Shown: positions 11,947 through 23,050 of the stretch, in pieces
Layout: each line of letters starts with the position of its first letter
How positions within the stretch are numbered: the first letter of the stretch is position 1
Assembly: GCA_903813345.2 (NCBI GenBank)
Contig: CAIIXF020000001.1
Coordinates: 23,147,915 to 23,211,914 of the forward strand
DNA: 64,000 bases
Direction of reading: 5' to 3'
From: Owenia fusiformis
Taxonomy: Eukaryota > Annelida > Polychaeta > Sabellida > Oweniidae
Notes under the pieces: model-generated
What the model was told of the DNA's origin: nothing
The model's database searches: none
The model's input: only the letters and a program-made list of their open reading frames with translations
Position numbers and translations under genes: made by a program

Positions 11947-12150
11947 GTATGTTAGTAACGTTTTTGATCGTATTGGGTATGTAAGAATCATGTGGAATTA
12001 TTAGCATAAATGTCACAGTTTGAACGATAAATGGAAATATAACACTTCCGGACGCCTTGTGGACTTTCCTCTATAGATAAGATCTAAGATTCCCTATATT
12101 TTTAGAATATACCATTGACAGTGTTGACTGTGGGCCCATCAGAGCACATG

Positions 12151-13164
12151 CTATCTGTTGCAAGACTTACGCCTGCCACAACCGTCACCATGTTAATCAG
12201 TGTTTTTTAAGTAGCGCAAGGATCCTGCCATGACCGTGATAGTGTTATCGTGTAAGCCTGGTATAACCGTGACAGGCTGGTATAACCGTGACAATGCTGT
12301 ATTCTTTTGCAAGGCCTGTCATGACCCTGGAAGTGTTATCGTGGAAGCCTGGCGCGACCGTAGCCTTTATTGTGGTTTATAAGCGAATGTGAATATTAAT
12401 GTATAGTAGTTATTTTGATTTTGACATGATTAAGGTAGTTAAACACCATGGTCATAGTATTAAACTGTTTAATTGTAATGAGGATCACTTAAAATTGTTA
12501 AGGATATTCCTGGCATTAATGTCATACATATTTACTAGTCATTGCAATACATTATAACGGTCATAGTAGAACTAAGCCTAAATCTCTACATTACCACCCT
12601 CATACCTGGCCTTGCAATACTATATTACATTGTCACGGTCATACCAGGCTTTGCAATCCCATAATACATTGTCATGGTCATGCCAGGTTTTCAAATACAC
12701 ATTGTCATGGTCAATTATAGCAATCATAAATTTCTACATTACCACTCTCATACCCGAACTTGGAATATTATATCACATTGCCATTGCGGTCATACCAAGC
12801 CTTGCAATACTGTATTACATTGCCATGGTCATGCCAGGCTTTGCAATACACATTGTCACGGTTATAGCAGTCCTAATCGTAAATTTCTACATTACCACTC
12901 TCATACCTGAACTTGCAATACTATATTACATTGTCACAGTCATGCCAGGCCTTGCAGTACATTGTTACGGTCATACCAAGCCTTGCAGAACTATATTACA
13001 TTGTCACGGTCATGGCAGGCATTGCAATATAATACAGCATTGTAGCGGTTATACCAGGCTTTCACGATAACATTACCACGGCCATGGCAGGATCCTTGCG
13101 CTACTTAAAAAACACTGAATAACATGGTGACGGTTACGCCAGGCGTTAGTCTTGCAACAGATAG
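12151..13164. mobile_element. 1-kb fold-back element with internal repeats
   Basis: Left end CTATCTGTTGCAAGACT and right end its reverse complement, with at least 110 bp of inverted similarity running through GTGTTTTTTAAGTAGCGCAA and GGATCCTGCCATG. The interior is built of degenerate units of about 30-65 bp centred on CATTGTCACGGTCATACCAG, themselves related to the inner edge of the inverted arms. The open frames inside (for example 12612-13070) follow from the repetition and have no recognisable protein. It resembles Foldback-type elements in architecture only. Confidence 0.75.
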
Positions 13165-13652
13165 GGTCTCCATCAGAGAAGCATCAAAATATAAAAGGCC
13201 ACAGATATGAAAGCTAAACTGTACAAAACAAACTAAAATATACAAAAGTTAGGACATGTATAAATGTTTCTATTTTTACATATACTGTTTCAATATGGTC
13301 CTTTAATTGCTTATTTTTTAAATTCAAAGTAGACTAGATTTTCTACTTCCAACCATTTTTTTTTTGTAAAAAAATGTTCACCACTGTATATTAGACTTCC
13401 CGTGTAAATATAGTAAATATTTACCACCCAAGTGGATATATTGAAAGTGAGGAAAATATAATACCTATTTCTATATGCGTTGTGATTCCACATTGTAGTG
13501 TTTCGGCAATTATAGCATAAGTTATCAGAACTTTAAATAATACGTCTGTGCTTTCTCTCATCTCCATTTTGCATGATCATGTGACCTTGGTCATGTGACG
13601 TAAAGTTAGTCACACAGTTCATACCATTTCAGTATGAAAGGATTGGGCTACA

Positions 13653-14394
13653 ATGCCTGGCGGATCTAGGGGTGGGCCCAGAAAACATAAATTGGGCCCA
13701 AAAAAATTTGGGCAAAAGAAGTAGTGTTGTCGCGATTAATCGATACATCGCGATATACATCGCCAAAGCTGATTCTGGCGATGCATCGATGTCTGAAACA
13801 AAACATCGATGTTTTTGAAAAAAATTAATTTGCTAAAAATCACCCTTTCTTATCTTATTTTGACGCAAATCGCTTACCTTTCTCATGTCTTATTTCATTT
13901 TCCAATGTTTTCTGATAAATATTTCACTTTAAAACTGCTTTAGCTAGTCGAAATGAACCATTAATCTAAAAAAATTACTTTACTTTCATTTCACCCTTAC
14001 TAGAAGTTCCCGGATGTACCGGATGTTCGGTATTTTAGTGCATTAGCGTTCGGTATTTCAGTGCACTTTTCTCGGACTTTTTCTCGATGTACATCGCGAT
14101 GTGCATCGATGTTTACTACTGAATATTGCCGATGCATCGATGTACAATTATGGCACATCGCGACAACACTAAAAAGAAGGCCCCAAAAGTGGGTCATTTT
14201 GGTCATTACTGGGCCTTGTAAGGCCTTATTTTATAATTCAGGCCAAAATTTGAAGGCCGAGAAAGGGGCCTCAAAATTTCAAATTTGGGCCCACTTTCCG
14301 GTTTTAGGAGCCAAACATTTTTTCCGTGAAGATTTTTCTCTGAACTGAAATTTTGCCCCCCCCCCCCTTGTTGGTTCCCAGATCGGCCCCTGCA
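13653..14394. mobile_element. MITE with GGCNGATCTAGG ends, interrupted
   Basis: Left end TGCCTGGCGGATCTAGGGG, right end CCCAGATCGGCCCCTGCA with a preceding C run (14354-14367), roughly inverted. The interior is rich in GGGCCCA and AGGCCCCAAAA phrases. A shorter relative is at 18498-18710. Split by the 450-bp element at 13722-14171. Confidence 0.65.
13722..14171. mobile_element. hAT-type MITE, 8-bp TSD
   Basis: A 450-bp element with inverted ends TAGTGTTGTCGCGAT / ATCGCGACAACACTA. It is flanked by the exact 8-bp duplication AAAAGAAG (13714-13721 and 14172-14179), which fits the hAT superfamily. Both ends are packed with CATCGATG and CATCGCGATG palindromes. No coding capacity. It sits inside the older G/C-run element. 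Confidence 0.82.
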
Positions 14395-14467
14395 ATGTGA
14401 TGGAAACTTTATATTAGTCATGACCGGATATCTACAGTCAGTGGCAAACTGTAAGCAAACTATTTAA

Positions 14468-16327
14468 AGGCTTTGTATAAAAAACCTCTTACCTCATACC
14501 CTGGGTTTCCTCATTGAAAGCCCAACCTACCCATCTATGTGGGACATGATACAGTCATTGAAGGGTTCAATTTTAAAGATTTTTAAATCTCAAAATAGCT
14601 ATTATTAGACTCCAGATTGAAAATCTGGAGTCTATTGTTTTTGCCTGTTTTCTTATTATTCCTCTTCTTCTTCTTCTTTCTTCCTCCTAACAGATTTTCT
14701 CTCCAACTATAACATCTTACTTAATCCAACCTACATGGTTGACTAGGGAATGTATCTGGCTTTCTGGGAAATTAGGTCAAATTTTTATCTAGGTCATAGG
14801 TCAAGAACTAGGTCAAATCTTGGATTTTCACTAATTCACCACTTTTCTCAGTCGTCTTTCAATATTTTCGCTCCGGGTTTTTTTCATCATGTTCCTTGGA
14901 AAAAACGCTAATTCCGTAAGGCAAATCGTTTTTTGATTACTCTTACCGATTTTGAGATATTGCGTCCGAAAAGTAGGTCAGAACATAAAGTTCTCCAAAT
15001 TCAACATGTGAGTTATGAAATAAGTGTAGCATGATCTCAGGAATCCGAATCTGCAAACAAAATTTGAATCGGACTTCCGGTTCGGAAGTTATGGCGTTTT
15101 GAAAGCTCAAAAATCGCTAAATTTGGTACCTATGTTAAGTCAATGGGAAAAAAGACTTTTTCGAAGTGTAAAATACAAGATATAGACTGAGTACAGCTAA
15201 ACATAATGAATGCTTATAAAAGAAGGGGACCTCAAAAGCTACATAGCTTCAAAATTTGGACACCAAAATGCCTAGGTCAAAATCTAGGTCAAATTCATAG
15301 TTTTTCCTTATTTTTAAGTGCTAATAGTGTTAGCCTTTTGCCGTCAGAAAGTATTTTGACCCACTATTGAGATATGGTGTCCGAAAAGTAGGTCAAAATA
15401 AAAAGTTCTCCAAATTTAACATATGAGCTATGAATTAAGGGTAAATTTTATCCAGGAATCCGAATCTGCAAACCAAATTTCAATCCGACTTTCGGTTCGG
15501 AAGTTATGGCGTTTTGAAAGCTCAAAAATCGCTAAATTTGGTGCCCCATGTTATGTCAATGAGAAAAAAGATTTTTTTTGAAGTGTAAAATACCAGATAT
15601 AAACTGAGTACAGCTTAACATTCTGAAAGCCTATAAAAGAAGGGGACCTCGAAGGCCATCTAGCTTTAAAATTTGGACACCAAAATGCCTAGGTCAAAAT
15701 CTAGGTCAAATTCATAGTTTTTCCTTGTTTTTGCGATTCTGACATTACACTTTAATGATTTGCTTCGAAATTTTGTATACAGGTAGCAAAGAGTGTGCTC
15801 ATAGTGTTAGCCTCTGCCGTCAGAAAGTATTTTGCCCCACTTTTGAGATATGGTGTCCGAAAAGTAGGTCAAAATAAAAAGTTCTCCAAATTTAACGTAT
15901 GAGTTATGAATTCAGGGTAGAATTTTCTAAGGAATCAGAATCTTTAAACCAAATTTCGATCCAACTTCTGATTAGATAGTTATAGCGGTTTGAAGTCTCG
16001 AAAAGTCGATATGATGATATCCCCATGTTAAGCCAATGGAGTCGAAGATAACATTCTTAAGGGTTGTCTAAATGTCTATATTCTAGCTGACTCAGCTTAT
16101 TCTGAATGACTCAGCTTACAAGTATTTGGATGACTCAGCTTAAAAAAAGTCTGAAATCTGGAGTCTTAAATTGAACTTGTTCAATTTACATGTCTAGTTA
16201 TTAATATTTCTACAATTCCAGCTTTATTTTATGACTAGACGGATGACAGATCCATAAATAAAGGCATATGGGTGCATTGTAATGTGTAATGAACCCTTCT
16301 GAGGTAGGAGGTTTTTTATACAAAGCC
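14468..16327. mobile_element. Outer inverted-repeat element enclosing a nested repeat
   Basis: AGGCTTTGTATAAAAAACCT (from about 14468) is matched by its reverse complement at about 16306-16327, and the matching continues a few bases inward (CTTACCTCA against TGAGGTAGG). The next inner blocks (GAAGGGTTC near 14559 and GAACCCTTC near 16290) also match. Most of the interior is the separate element at 14606-16200. Confidence 0.55.
14606..16200 (+). repeat. AGACTCCAG element with internal triplication
   Basis: Starts with a small hairpin (AGACTCCAGATT then AATCTGGAGTCT) and ends near GAAATCTGGAGTCTTA. Inside are three diverged direct copies of a roughly 430-bp module (about 14870-15310, 15330-15735 and 15800-16010), each with the order GTCCGAAAAGTAGGTCA, GTTCTCCAAATT, GGAATC(C/A)GAATCT and GTTATGGCG. 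Between modules the phrase GAAGGGGACCTC...CCTAGGTCAAAATCTAGG recurs. No protein recognised. Confidence 0.65.
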
Positions 16328-17259
16328 TCAGAACTACTCAACGGCAAGCTTTACCCACGTCAATCTGGGCTGCTGCGTGTTCGTTATTAGCCTTATTGCT
16401 CAGCAGGCATTCGTGTTTGCAAACAGTACATGTTACTTTGACGATGGGCATTCAATGAAAGCCCATGCTACAACCTTCTGGTTATTTAGCTCAGCAAAGG
16501 TGATTTCAAGTTCCTTTATTTTGTTGACCAATATAATATAGTGTTCCTTTAAGGCACTCTGTGTATTTTCAATGTTTTTGGGCAAAATAAAACTTTTATA
16601 TGAATTCTATAGAATGTTAGATGTATTGATAAGAACCCTATCTTTCATTTGACACCGACAACAGCTCAAACGGACCACATCAAAGCTTACAATAATTAAT
16701 CAAAAAATATTTTCGATCTGTCGAGCTTTAAATATCAAGTTTTTATCACTGTCATTGAAAGATGGCGAAGTTGTTTTTAAGTGACGCCATCTTTTAAATC
16801 AAAAGTAATTAAAAACATGCACTTTGTTTAGCATGTGCATTGTGCATGCATGTCTAATGATATCTGAACTTCAAATGGATTATTCTTTGTGAGTCCTTTT
16901 ATTTTGCTTGGTTCAATCATAAAGCAAATCAAACTTTGTGTCATATTTGAGCGAGTGTGTGAGTAATATGTTTCAATGATAATTTTTTTTCTTCTAAATT
17001 AAGTATAGTGCATGGCCTTTAAGACCACTTACACCCAACGATGCTATCGTTTTAACTGCGTCGATGCCATTGTCATCATTAACCGTGTCTTTTTGAACAA
17101 AAGTCTCTATCGGGACCTCTACGCAATTTCAATCCCAAATCAATTGATATTACCAACCTTGTCTGCCATAGCTTGTGGTGCTTCCAAAAGAGTTTCTCTC
17201 ATTTCACACAATAGACCCTCGTCAAACTCGTCACCCAATGACTACATGTAGTCTATATC

Positions 17260-17293
17260 CAATAGACTGAATTCCTGAGAATTCAGTCTATTG
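17260..17293. repeat. Perfect 15-bp-arm palindrome
   Basis: CAATAGACTGAATTC, a 4-base spacer CTGA, then GAATTCAGTCTATTG. The arms are exactly complementary. No T-run follows and no role can be read from it. Confidence 0.85.
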
Positions 17294-18497
17294 ATGATTA
17301 AGCATGTCCCTCCTGTGGGAAAAAACAGGAATATCCTGCACACAATTATCAATTTAAGGAAACTTCACTTCCAAAAAATAATAGCGCTTGCGCTAATGTT
17401 TATTGTACAAAAAATACCTGACTTGAAATAAATATTGATATGATATATATGACCCAATCGGCCATTTTGAATGGCACTTCCTTCGTAAACAAATAATTTT
17501 CAACCCCAAATTTTCAGGTTCAGTGTGCCAAGATGACAATATCTCAATCTCTCCAATATGCGGTGGGGCATATATGATAACAAAACGATGTTGGTGTATA
17601 GTGCATGTACAATAGTACACAATGTTATATTTCAGTATGTGTTAGGTAAGTTTTTACATGTTGCATAAAGAGTTTGATTCTAAAATGTAACCAACAAACA
17701 ACAATATGCTGCAAGATTCTTGGATGGGTCATTTGCGACAGCCGACAAGTAGCTTACAACAAGCTTCATTCTTGCATGGCTATGCATATTTATACTCTTG
17801 TTTCAAGCATCAGTGCCCCCCTCCCAATGTTTTCCCCAGCTAGAGTAAAGAGACAAGAGCTTGAGGCAAGAACAAGGTTTTATATGTTAATAACAAAATA
17901 TGACATAAACCTGATCATTATAGGCTAATTTACATTTCAAAAATCAATAAATTATCATTTGACCATATAGAATTCACTTAAAATCCAATAAATATACCAG
18001 TAACATTTTTAAGAACATATTTAGTGTGCCACGGCTGTTAATCTCTTCCTGATTAACCCTAAACTATATTTAATGTTATGTGATATATAACTTTCACAAT
18101 TAACAGACATAGACTTTATTTTCTGGAATCATTGAAATATAAAAACCATTCATGAAGAAAAGAATTAACTCTTAAAAACTGAAAATTCTTAAGGAAAAGC
18201 CGTGAGTACTGTACTGCTTTGAAGGTTAGGAATTTTTACGAGATTTAATATTTTCAAAAAATAAGGTTGGAATTAGAATACACATTGGGGCTATTGAGGA
18301 TGAGAATTACAACTACACTATTTAAGTAGTCTTTAAGTAGTCAAGTAACATCATTACAGTATGTTCATGGGCTCTCTCTTGGGTCAGATGATGTATCCAG
18401 AATAAATGCATAAAATAACTTACATGTACTTTGGTTATCTTTAGGTATATGTGTGGGATAGCATGAGAGGACTTAGGTTCAATTTCTAAAGTACATG

Positions 18498-18710
18498 CAC
18501 TGGCAGATCTAGGGGAGGGGGGGGCATTCTTTTGTGGGCCCAGAAAAATGTTCAAGGCCCCAAAACTTTTGGACCCAAAAATTATGAGCCTAGCGCCTCA
18601 AAAATGGGTCTCTTAGGATAGGCCAAATTAACAAAAAAAAAATGGGCCTTAAAATTTTTCCAGCCTCATTTGCCCCCCCCCCCCTTGTTAGCTTCTGGAT
18701 CAGCCAGTGA
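18498..18710. mobile_element. MITE with CACTGGCAGATC ends
   Basis: A 213-bp element: CACTGGCAGATCTAGG and a G run at the left, a C run and CTGGATCAGCCAGTG at the right. The interior phrases GGGCCCAGAAAA and AGGCCCCAAAA match the element at 13653-14394. Confidence 0.72.
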
Positions 18711-19844
18711 CATGGGGCAATTAATTTCACTTAACTTACTTTCTAATGGCTTCTTGCACTACAATAGACCTGGTTGTTCATTAGTTATTTCTTTCCCTAA
18801 GGGAAGTTACTTTAAAAGCATTTCATATAATTATTAATAAATAAAATAATATTTATTGAAATATTTACAACTACTTGTAGATGTATTCTGCAAACAGCAG
18901 GAAACAAACATATATATTCTCACTCGAGTCAGTGTCAATATACAATGAACTTCAATTTGTGAATCTTTTCACATTGTCATGTTGAGTTATCTTTCTTAGA
19001 TGGATATATGAGCTTATAATTTTCTCTTAAAATAAATTTTAACAAAACTGTTCCGCATATAATATTAGTCCCCAAGAGCAACTCTTCAAATCAATTTAAT
19101 ACATATGGATGTATCAAATGATCATATGTCATAAGGATATCAAAATACATGTAAAATGTGTTTTAAACTCCATTTAATGACTAATAACCCATTCATGGAA
19201 AATGCACGTAAAATATTTTATGAATATGACTAGATATCAGGTGCTGTAGGACTTGTACTACAACACATACAATTCCCTGGGTATTCATTAATTCACTTAC
19301 ATAAGTATCTTTTAACATCAACAAAAATGTATATAAATACATGCGCATACAACCAAATAGCATAAAAGTATAATATTATCAGAATCAGATCAAGAGAGCA
19401 ACGTTCCAAAAAATTCTGTATTCAGTATCTTTTTGTCTTTTCAGGCCTATCAATTGATGGAATACAAAGATGTTGATGGTTTGTCTTAATTCAACTAAAT
19501 ATCCCCATTTTGAATCTATGTTGGCCTGATTGCTGTGCAATGCACTATCATTGTAGATTAATAAAAGTCATAGTACAAAGATTTCATGTAGAAATGTTAA
19601 ATTTGAACTCTTCTTTTATTATTCGTGAAAGTATCACAGACATAGTACTGTACTTTATTTTGATTACAATTCAACACTTTGGTTGGAAAAAATCTTTTAA
19701 AAAAAATCTTTTAAATCATGTTGTCTCCTCTGTACCTCTGATTCCAATTCTAGCTTTATATGAAGCATACATGTATTTTGGAACATGTGATTAAGGAGTA
19801 CCACAGTACCACTTTACAGTACTATGATGCTGTGCTTACTGTAC

Positions 19845-20335
19845 TGCACTGTACTGAACTGCACTGTACTTTGTTGTACTGTATCATACAATGATGTCCT
19901 ATACCATACAGAATGTACTGTACTGTACTGTACTACCGTACCATACTGCACTACATGCACTGTACTGTACTACGATGTACTACACTGTACTATGCTGTAG
20001 TAGCACTGTACTGCATTGCATTAAACCGTACTGTATAACGATGTACTACACTGTACTATGCTGAAGTATACTGTACTGCATTGCATTATACTGTACTGTA
20101 CAAGGATGTACTACACTGTACTATGCTGTAGTAGTACTGTACTGCATTGCATTATACTGTACTGTACAATGATGTAAAACACTGTTCTATGCCGTAGTAT
20201 ACTGTACTGCATTGCATTATACTGTACTGTTTAACGATGTACTACACTGTACTATGCTGTAGTATACTGTACTGCATTACATTATACTGTACTGTATAAC
20301 GATGTACTACAATGTACTATGCTGTTCTATAATGT
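19845..20335. repeat. ACTGTACTG tandem array, about 60-70 bp higher-order unit
   Basis: A short-motif array (ACTGTACT/TGTACTACACTGTACTATGC) organised into roughly 60-70 bp units, each ending near TGCATTGCATTATACTGTAC. About five larger units. The sequence is self-complementary in part (GTAC). Confidence 0.82.
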
Positions 20336-20934
20336 ACTATATGTTGTCTTGAGCATCTTGGATATTGTCTATTATATGATTAAAGTAACATCTACTGGCT
20401 CCAAAAGAAATATGAGGACAATGTGACCTTTTATTTACAATGTAAATATTCATACATTATCATGCTTATAGCCTACAGTGTCCATGTATCATACAATACA
20501 TGTATGTTCATATCGTGCAAAATGTCCATTTATCATACAATATGCTCATATCATAAATTTCCATGTCTGTGTATCTTACAATATGTCCATTTAATACAAT
20601 ATGTTCACATCATACAATTTGTACATATCACAAAGATAATCTGATGCTCGAGTTGCTTGTGATGAATGGTGAAGAATTGTGACCTCAGATTATCATATGT
20701 ACATAGAATTCTATATTACATATTGTATATAACACCTTATATGGCAATTGCAATTGCATAATATGTAATTCCTGGGTATCCGACATGTGCATTGCTTGAA
20801 TACTCAACCATGATTCATTCAAAAGTTGTGAAAACAAACTTCATTGGCATAAAAGATTATAACATGTTGCACGAGGATCAATCTAATACCGCATCACTAT
20901 TTGTAAATGAGCATCAATGTGGACACTATATATA

Positions 20935-21165
20935 TGGATAAATATGCAACATGAGAATCAATGTGGGACATTGGGTCAGTAACATGAGAATCAATGTGGG
21001 ACTGTATATTTGTATGCAAACACAAGAATCAATGTGGGACCATGGATTAATATGTAACATAAGAATCAATGTGGGACCATGGATTTTTGTGTAACATGAG
21101 AATCAAGTGGGACCATGGATTATTGTGTAACATGAGAATCAAGTGGGACCATAGGTTAACATGTA
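20935..21165 (+). repeat. Tandem array with AACATGAGAATCAATGTGGGAC
   Basis: Six to seven degenerate units of about 35-40 bp built on ACATGAGAATCAATGTGGG followed by ACCATGGATT. The 72-codon open frame at 21069-21287 is a by-product. Confidence 0.8.
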
Positions 21166-21698
21166 ATGGCATTTATTGGCAAGTCATACCATATTCTTCA
21201 TATTTGACTTCAGTATATAGGCTACTGCACAAACTCCTAAATAGGAACACCTCAGCAACTGAAGACTTTAGGCTGGTCTATAGCTAAGTTAGCATTCATA
21301 TAGGCTTACTGAGATGCTCCGATCAAGACAAAAGCTCCTTGCAAAAGCTCCATGCAAAAGCTCCTTGCAGTGACTCCAGACAATAGCTCCATGCAATTAG
21401 CTTACTTCAATACATCTAACATACTGTAAATTAGTAGATAGTTTATTCTGCCACCCCTCCCCTCGAGACCCCATCACCTAGACTACAAAGACTAATATCA
21501 TGTGCCACACCCTATTCTCTATGGGCTGTGGCCATTAAGTCATCAATTGACCCCAACTTTATTTTCCAGAATTCTAAAATTTTCAGCACTACTTTGAAAA
21601 GTTGTGGCCATCTCTAACTACAATGAATGCACTTCTTAGGATCACTACTCAATGAATAATTTATATTTACAGTATGTCAAAATAAATGCTATATTCTA

Positions 21699-21934
21699 CA
21701 GGGTGTCAAATAAATATGTTCACTCCCCCTTAATTTCAAAAGTACATGTATGAACTTTTGTGCGTAAATGGGCATCTAGTTGAGCTGTTCATCTGAAATT
21801 TTTTTCAAGTTGCTCCATGAAGCGTAGTTTTAATATGCTGAAAAGCAATTTAGATTTTATGCAGACAAAAAAGTTAGTCAACATTATGTGGATGTTAAAG
21901 CAAATGGGGGAGAACATATTTATTTGACACCCTG
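21699..21934. mobile_element. 236-bp mariner-type MITE, TA TSD
   Basis: Ends CAGGGTGTCAAATAAATATG and the exact reverse complement, flanked by TA on both sides. No coding capacity. Confidence 0.8.
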
Positions 21935-22093
21935 TAGTAATATTTCTGAGTCCTGGCTTAAAACAGATCTAAATGTGGCACATGACAAGTGTCTATCAGA
22001 CTTAATCACTGCATCTTTCAAATTCTGATTTCATTTCTAAAATGGATGATTACATGTAAATAGTCTACTTTAAATCCTATGTACATAATTCTA

Positions 22094-22327
22094 TATACTG
22101 AGTGTTCCAGAAGACATTGAACAGTTTGTTTATTTCACAAAAAGGTGCAATAAATCAAATGAAATGGAACACTTTGATTGTACATGCATATATGCTAATT
22201 CGTTGTTCAGTTTCTTAACACAGTAAAAATAGCCTTTAACAATAAGTAAGCATATAGTATACTAAAGTAAGCCTAAAACTCCATATATGTAACTGCAACA
22301 TTATGTAACATTTGGAACATTCAGTAT
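22094..22327. mobile_element. Small MITE with TATACTGAGTGTTCCA ends
   Basis: Left TATACTGAGTGTTCCA, right TGGAACATTCAGTATA, nearly perfect inverted ends that include possible TA duplications. About 230 bp, non-coding. Confidence 0.65.
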
Positions 22328-22494
22328 ACAGAATAAAAAAAGTCAACAAAGACACATTATAAATTATTGTGCAAACAAAAACTGCACTAAGTTCTGTATA
22401 TCATGGAACGTCTTATAATTGTAATTGTCTCATAGAACCATAGTTCTAACTTACATCATGGCAAATGATAAACTTGGCAATACCTTGGTCCTGG

Positions 22495-22690
22495 TACAGT
22501 ACATTCAATCTGGAGTAGAGGGTAACCTGGAATACAGGGTGACCTGGAGTAGAGGATGACCTTAAATACAGGGTGACCTGGGGTAGAGGGTGACCTGGAA
22601 TACAGGGTGACCTGGGGTAGAGGGTGACCTAAAGTACAGGGTGACCTGGAGTAGAAGTTGACCTAGAATACAGGGTGACCTGGAGTATAG
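22495..22690 (+). repeat. 18-bp minisatellite AGGGTGACCTGGAGTAGA
   Basis: About ten units alternating GTAGAGGGTGACCTGGA and ATACAGGGTGACCTGG. It lies about 250 bp downstream of the Kv-beta readthrough end, so it could fall within that gene's 3' untranslated region. Confidence 0.85.
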
Positions 22691-22939
22691 GTTGAGAAGG
22701 TAACCGAGACTAAAGGTACAGTGTAATTCAGAGTACAGGATAGCCCAGATTACAGGATAACCAAGAATACATGGACAAGGTAACCCTGGAGTTCAGGTAT
22801 AGCCCAAGCTGCATGCAATTTGATGTTCTTAATTAATGTTGTAAAAATAAGCTGCTTCAACAAATGACTTCCCTGTGAAAAATCTTATTCAGGACACCAA
22901 AGTGATATTGCATATAGTTCAACCATTTGCCAATAGATG

Positions 22940-23050
22940 TCATTGGATTGTACACCAAGATGATGATTCCTCATTATCATCTTTAGGTTCGGGTTTAACA
23001 ACTGTTTGTTGGTTCATGTCAACTATAGTTTCTTTAGGTGTGGGCCCTAG
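22940..23050 (-). CDS. KCNAB: Possible stop-readthrough extension of Kv-beta
   Basis: After the TGA at 23053-23051 the same frame continues for 36 codons to a second TGA (22942-22940). The first stop is followed directly by CTAG, the UGA-CUA(G) context that promotes translational readthrough in several animal genes. The extension is hydrophilic and acidic toward the end ([14 protein letters not shown]) and terminates Cys-Thr-Ile-Gln, which fits a CaaX farnesylation box with X = Gln. If translated it would give a second, possibly membrane-anchored isoform. An open run this long after a stop is not rare by chance in such DNA (roughly one in ten), so the case rests on the context, the tail composition and the CaaX end together. 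Confidence 0.5.
   Translation of the reverse strand, partial: LGPTPKETIVDMNQQTVVKPEPKDDNEESSSWCTIQ

Larger units (their letters stand above)
10160..12150. other. Non-coding stretch
   Basis: Apart from the MITE at 10569-10910 and the promoter-like segment near 11816-11946, nothing recognisable. AT-rich; a G-rich run at about 11397-11407. Confidence 0.45.
16328..19840. other. Non-coding stretch
   Basis: No gene recognised. A hairpin AAAGATGGCG / CGCCATCTTT lies at about 16759-16796. An 80-codon plus frame at 17012-17251 and the opposite strand of the same segment are open but unrecognised. The rest is AT-rich apart from the palindrome and the MITE listed separately. Confidence 0.45.

Noticed and set aside
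12612-13070. 152-codon frame with repeated ITLIPEL peptides
   Set aside because: Produced by the internal repeats of the fold-back element.
17012-17270. Open stretches on both strands (minus reading DEFDEGLLCEMRETLLEAPQ) suggesting an exon
   Set aside because: No family recognised; the minus reading is interrupted by stops within about 35 codons, and no matching neighbour exons were seen. Could be a pseudogene fragment, not supportable.
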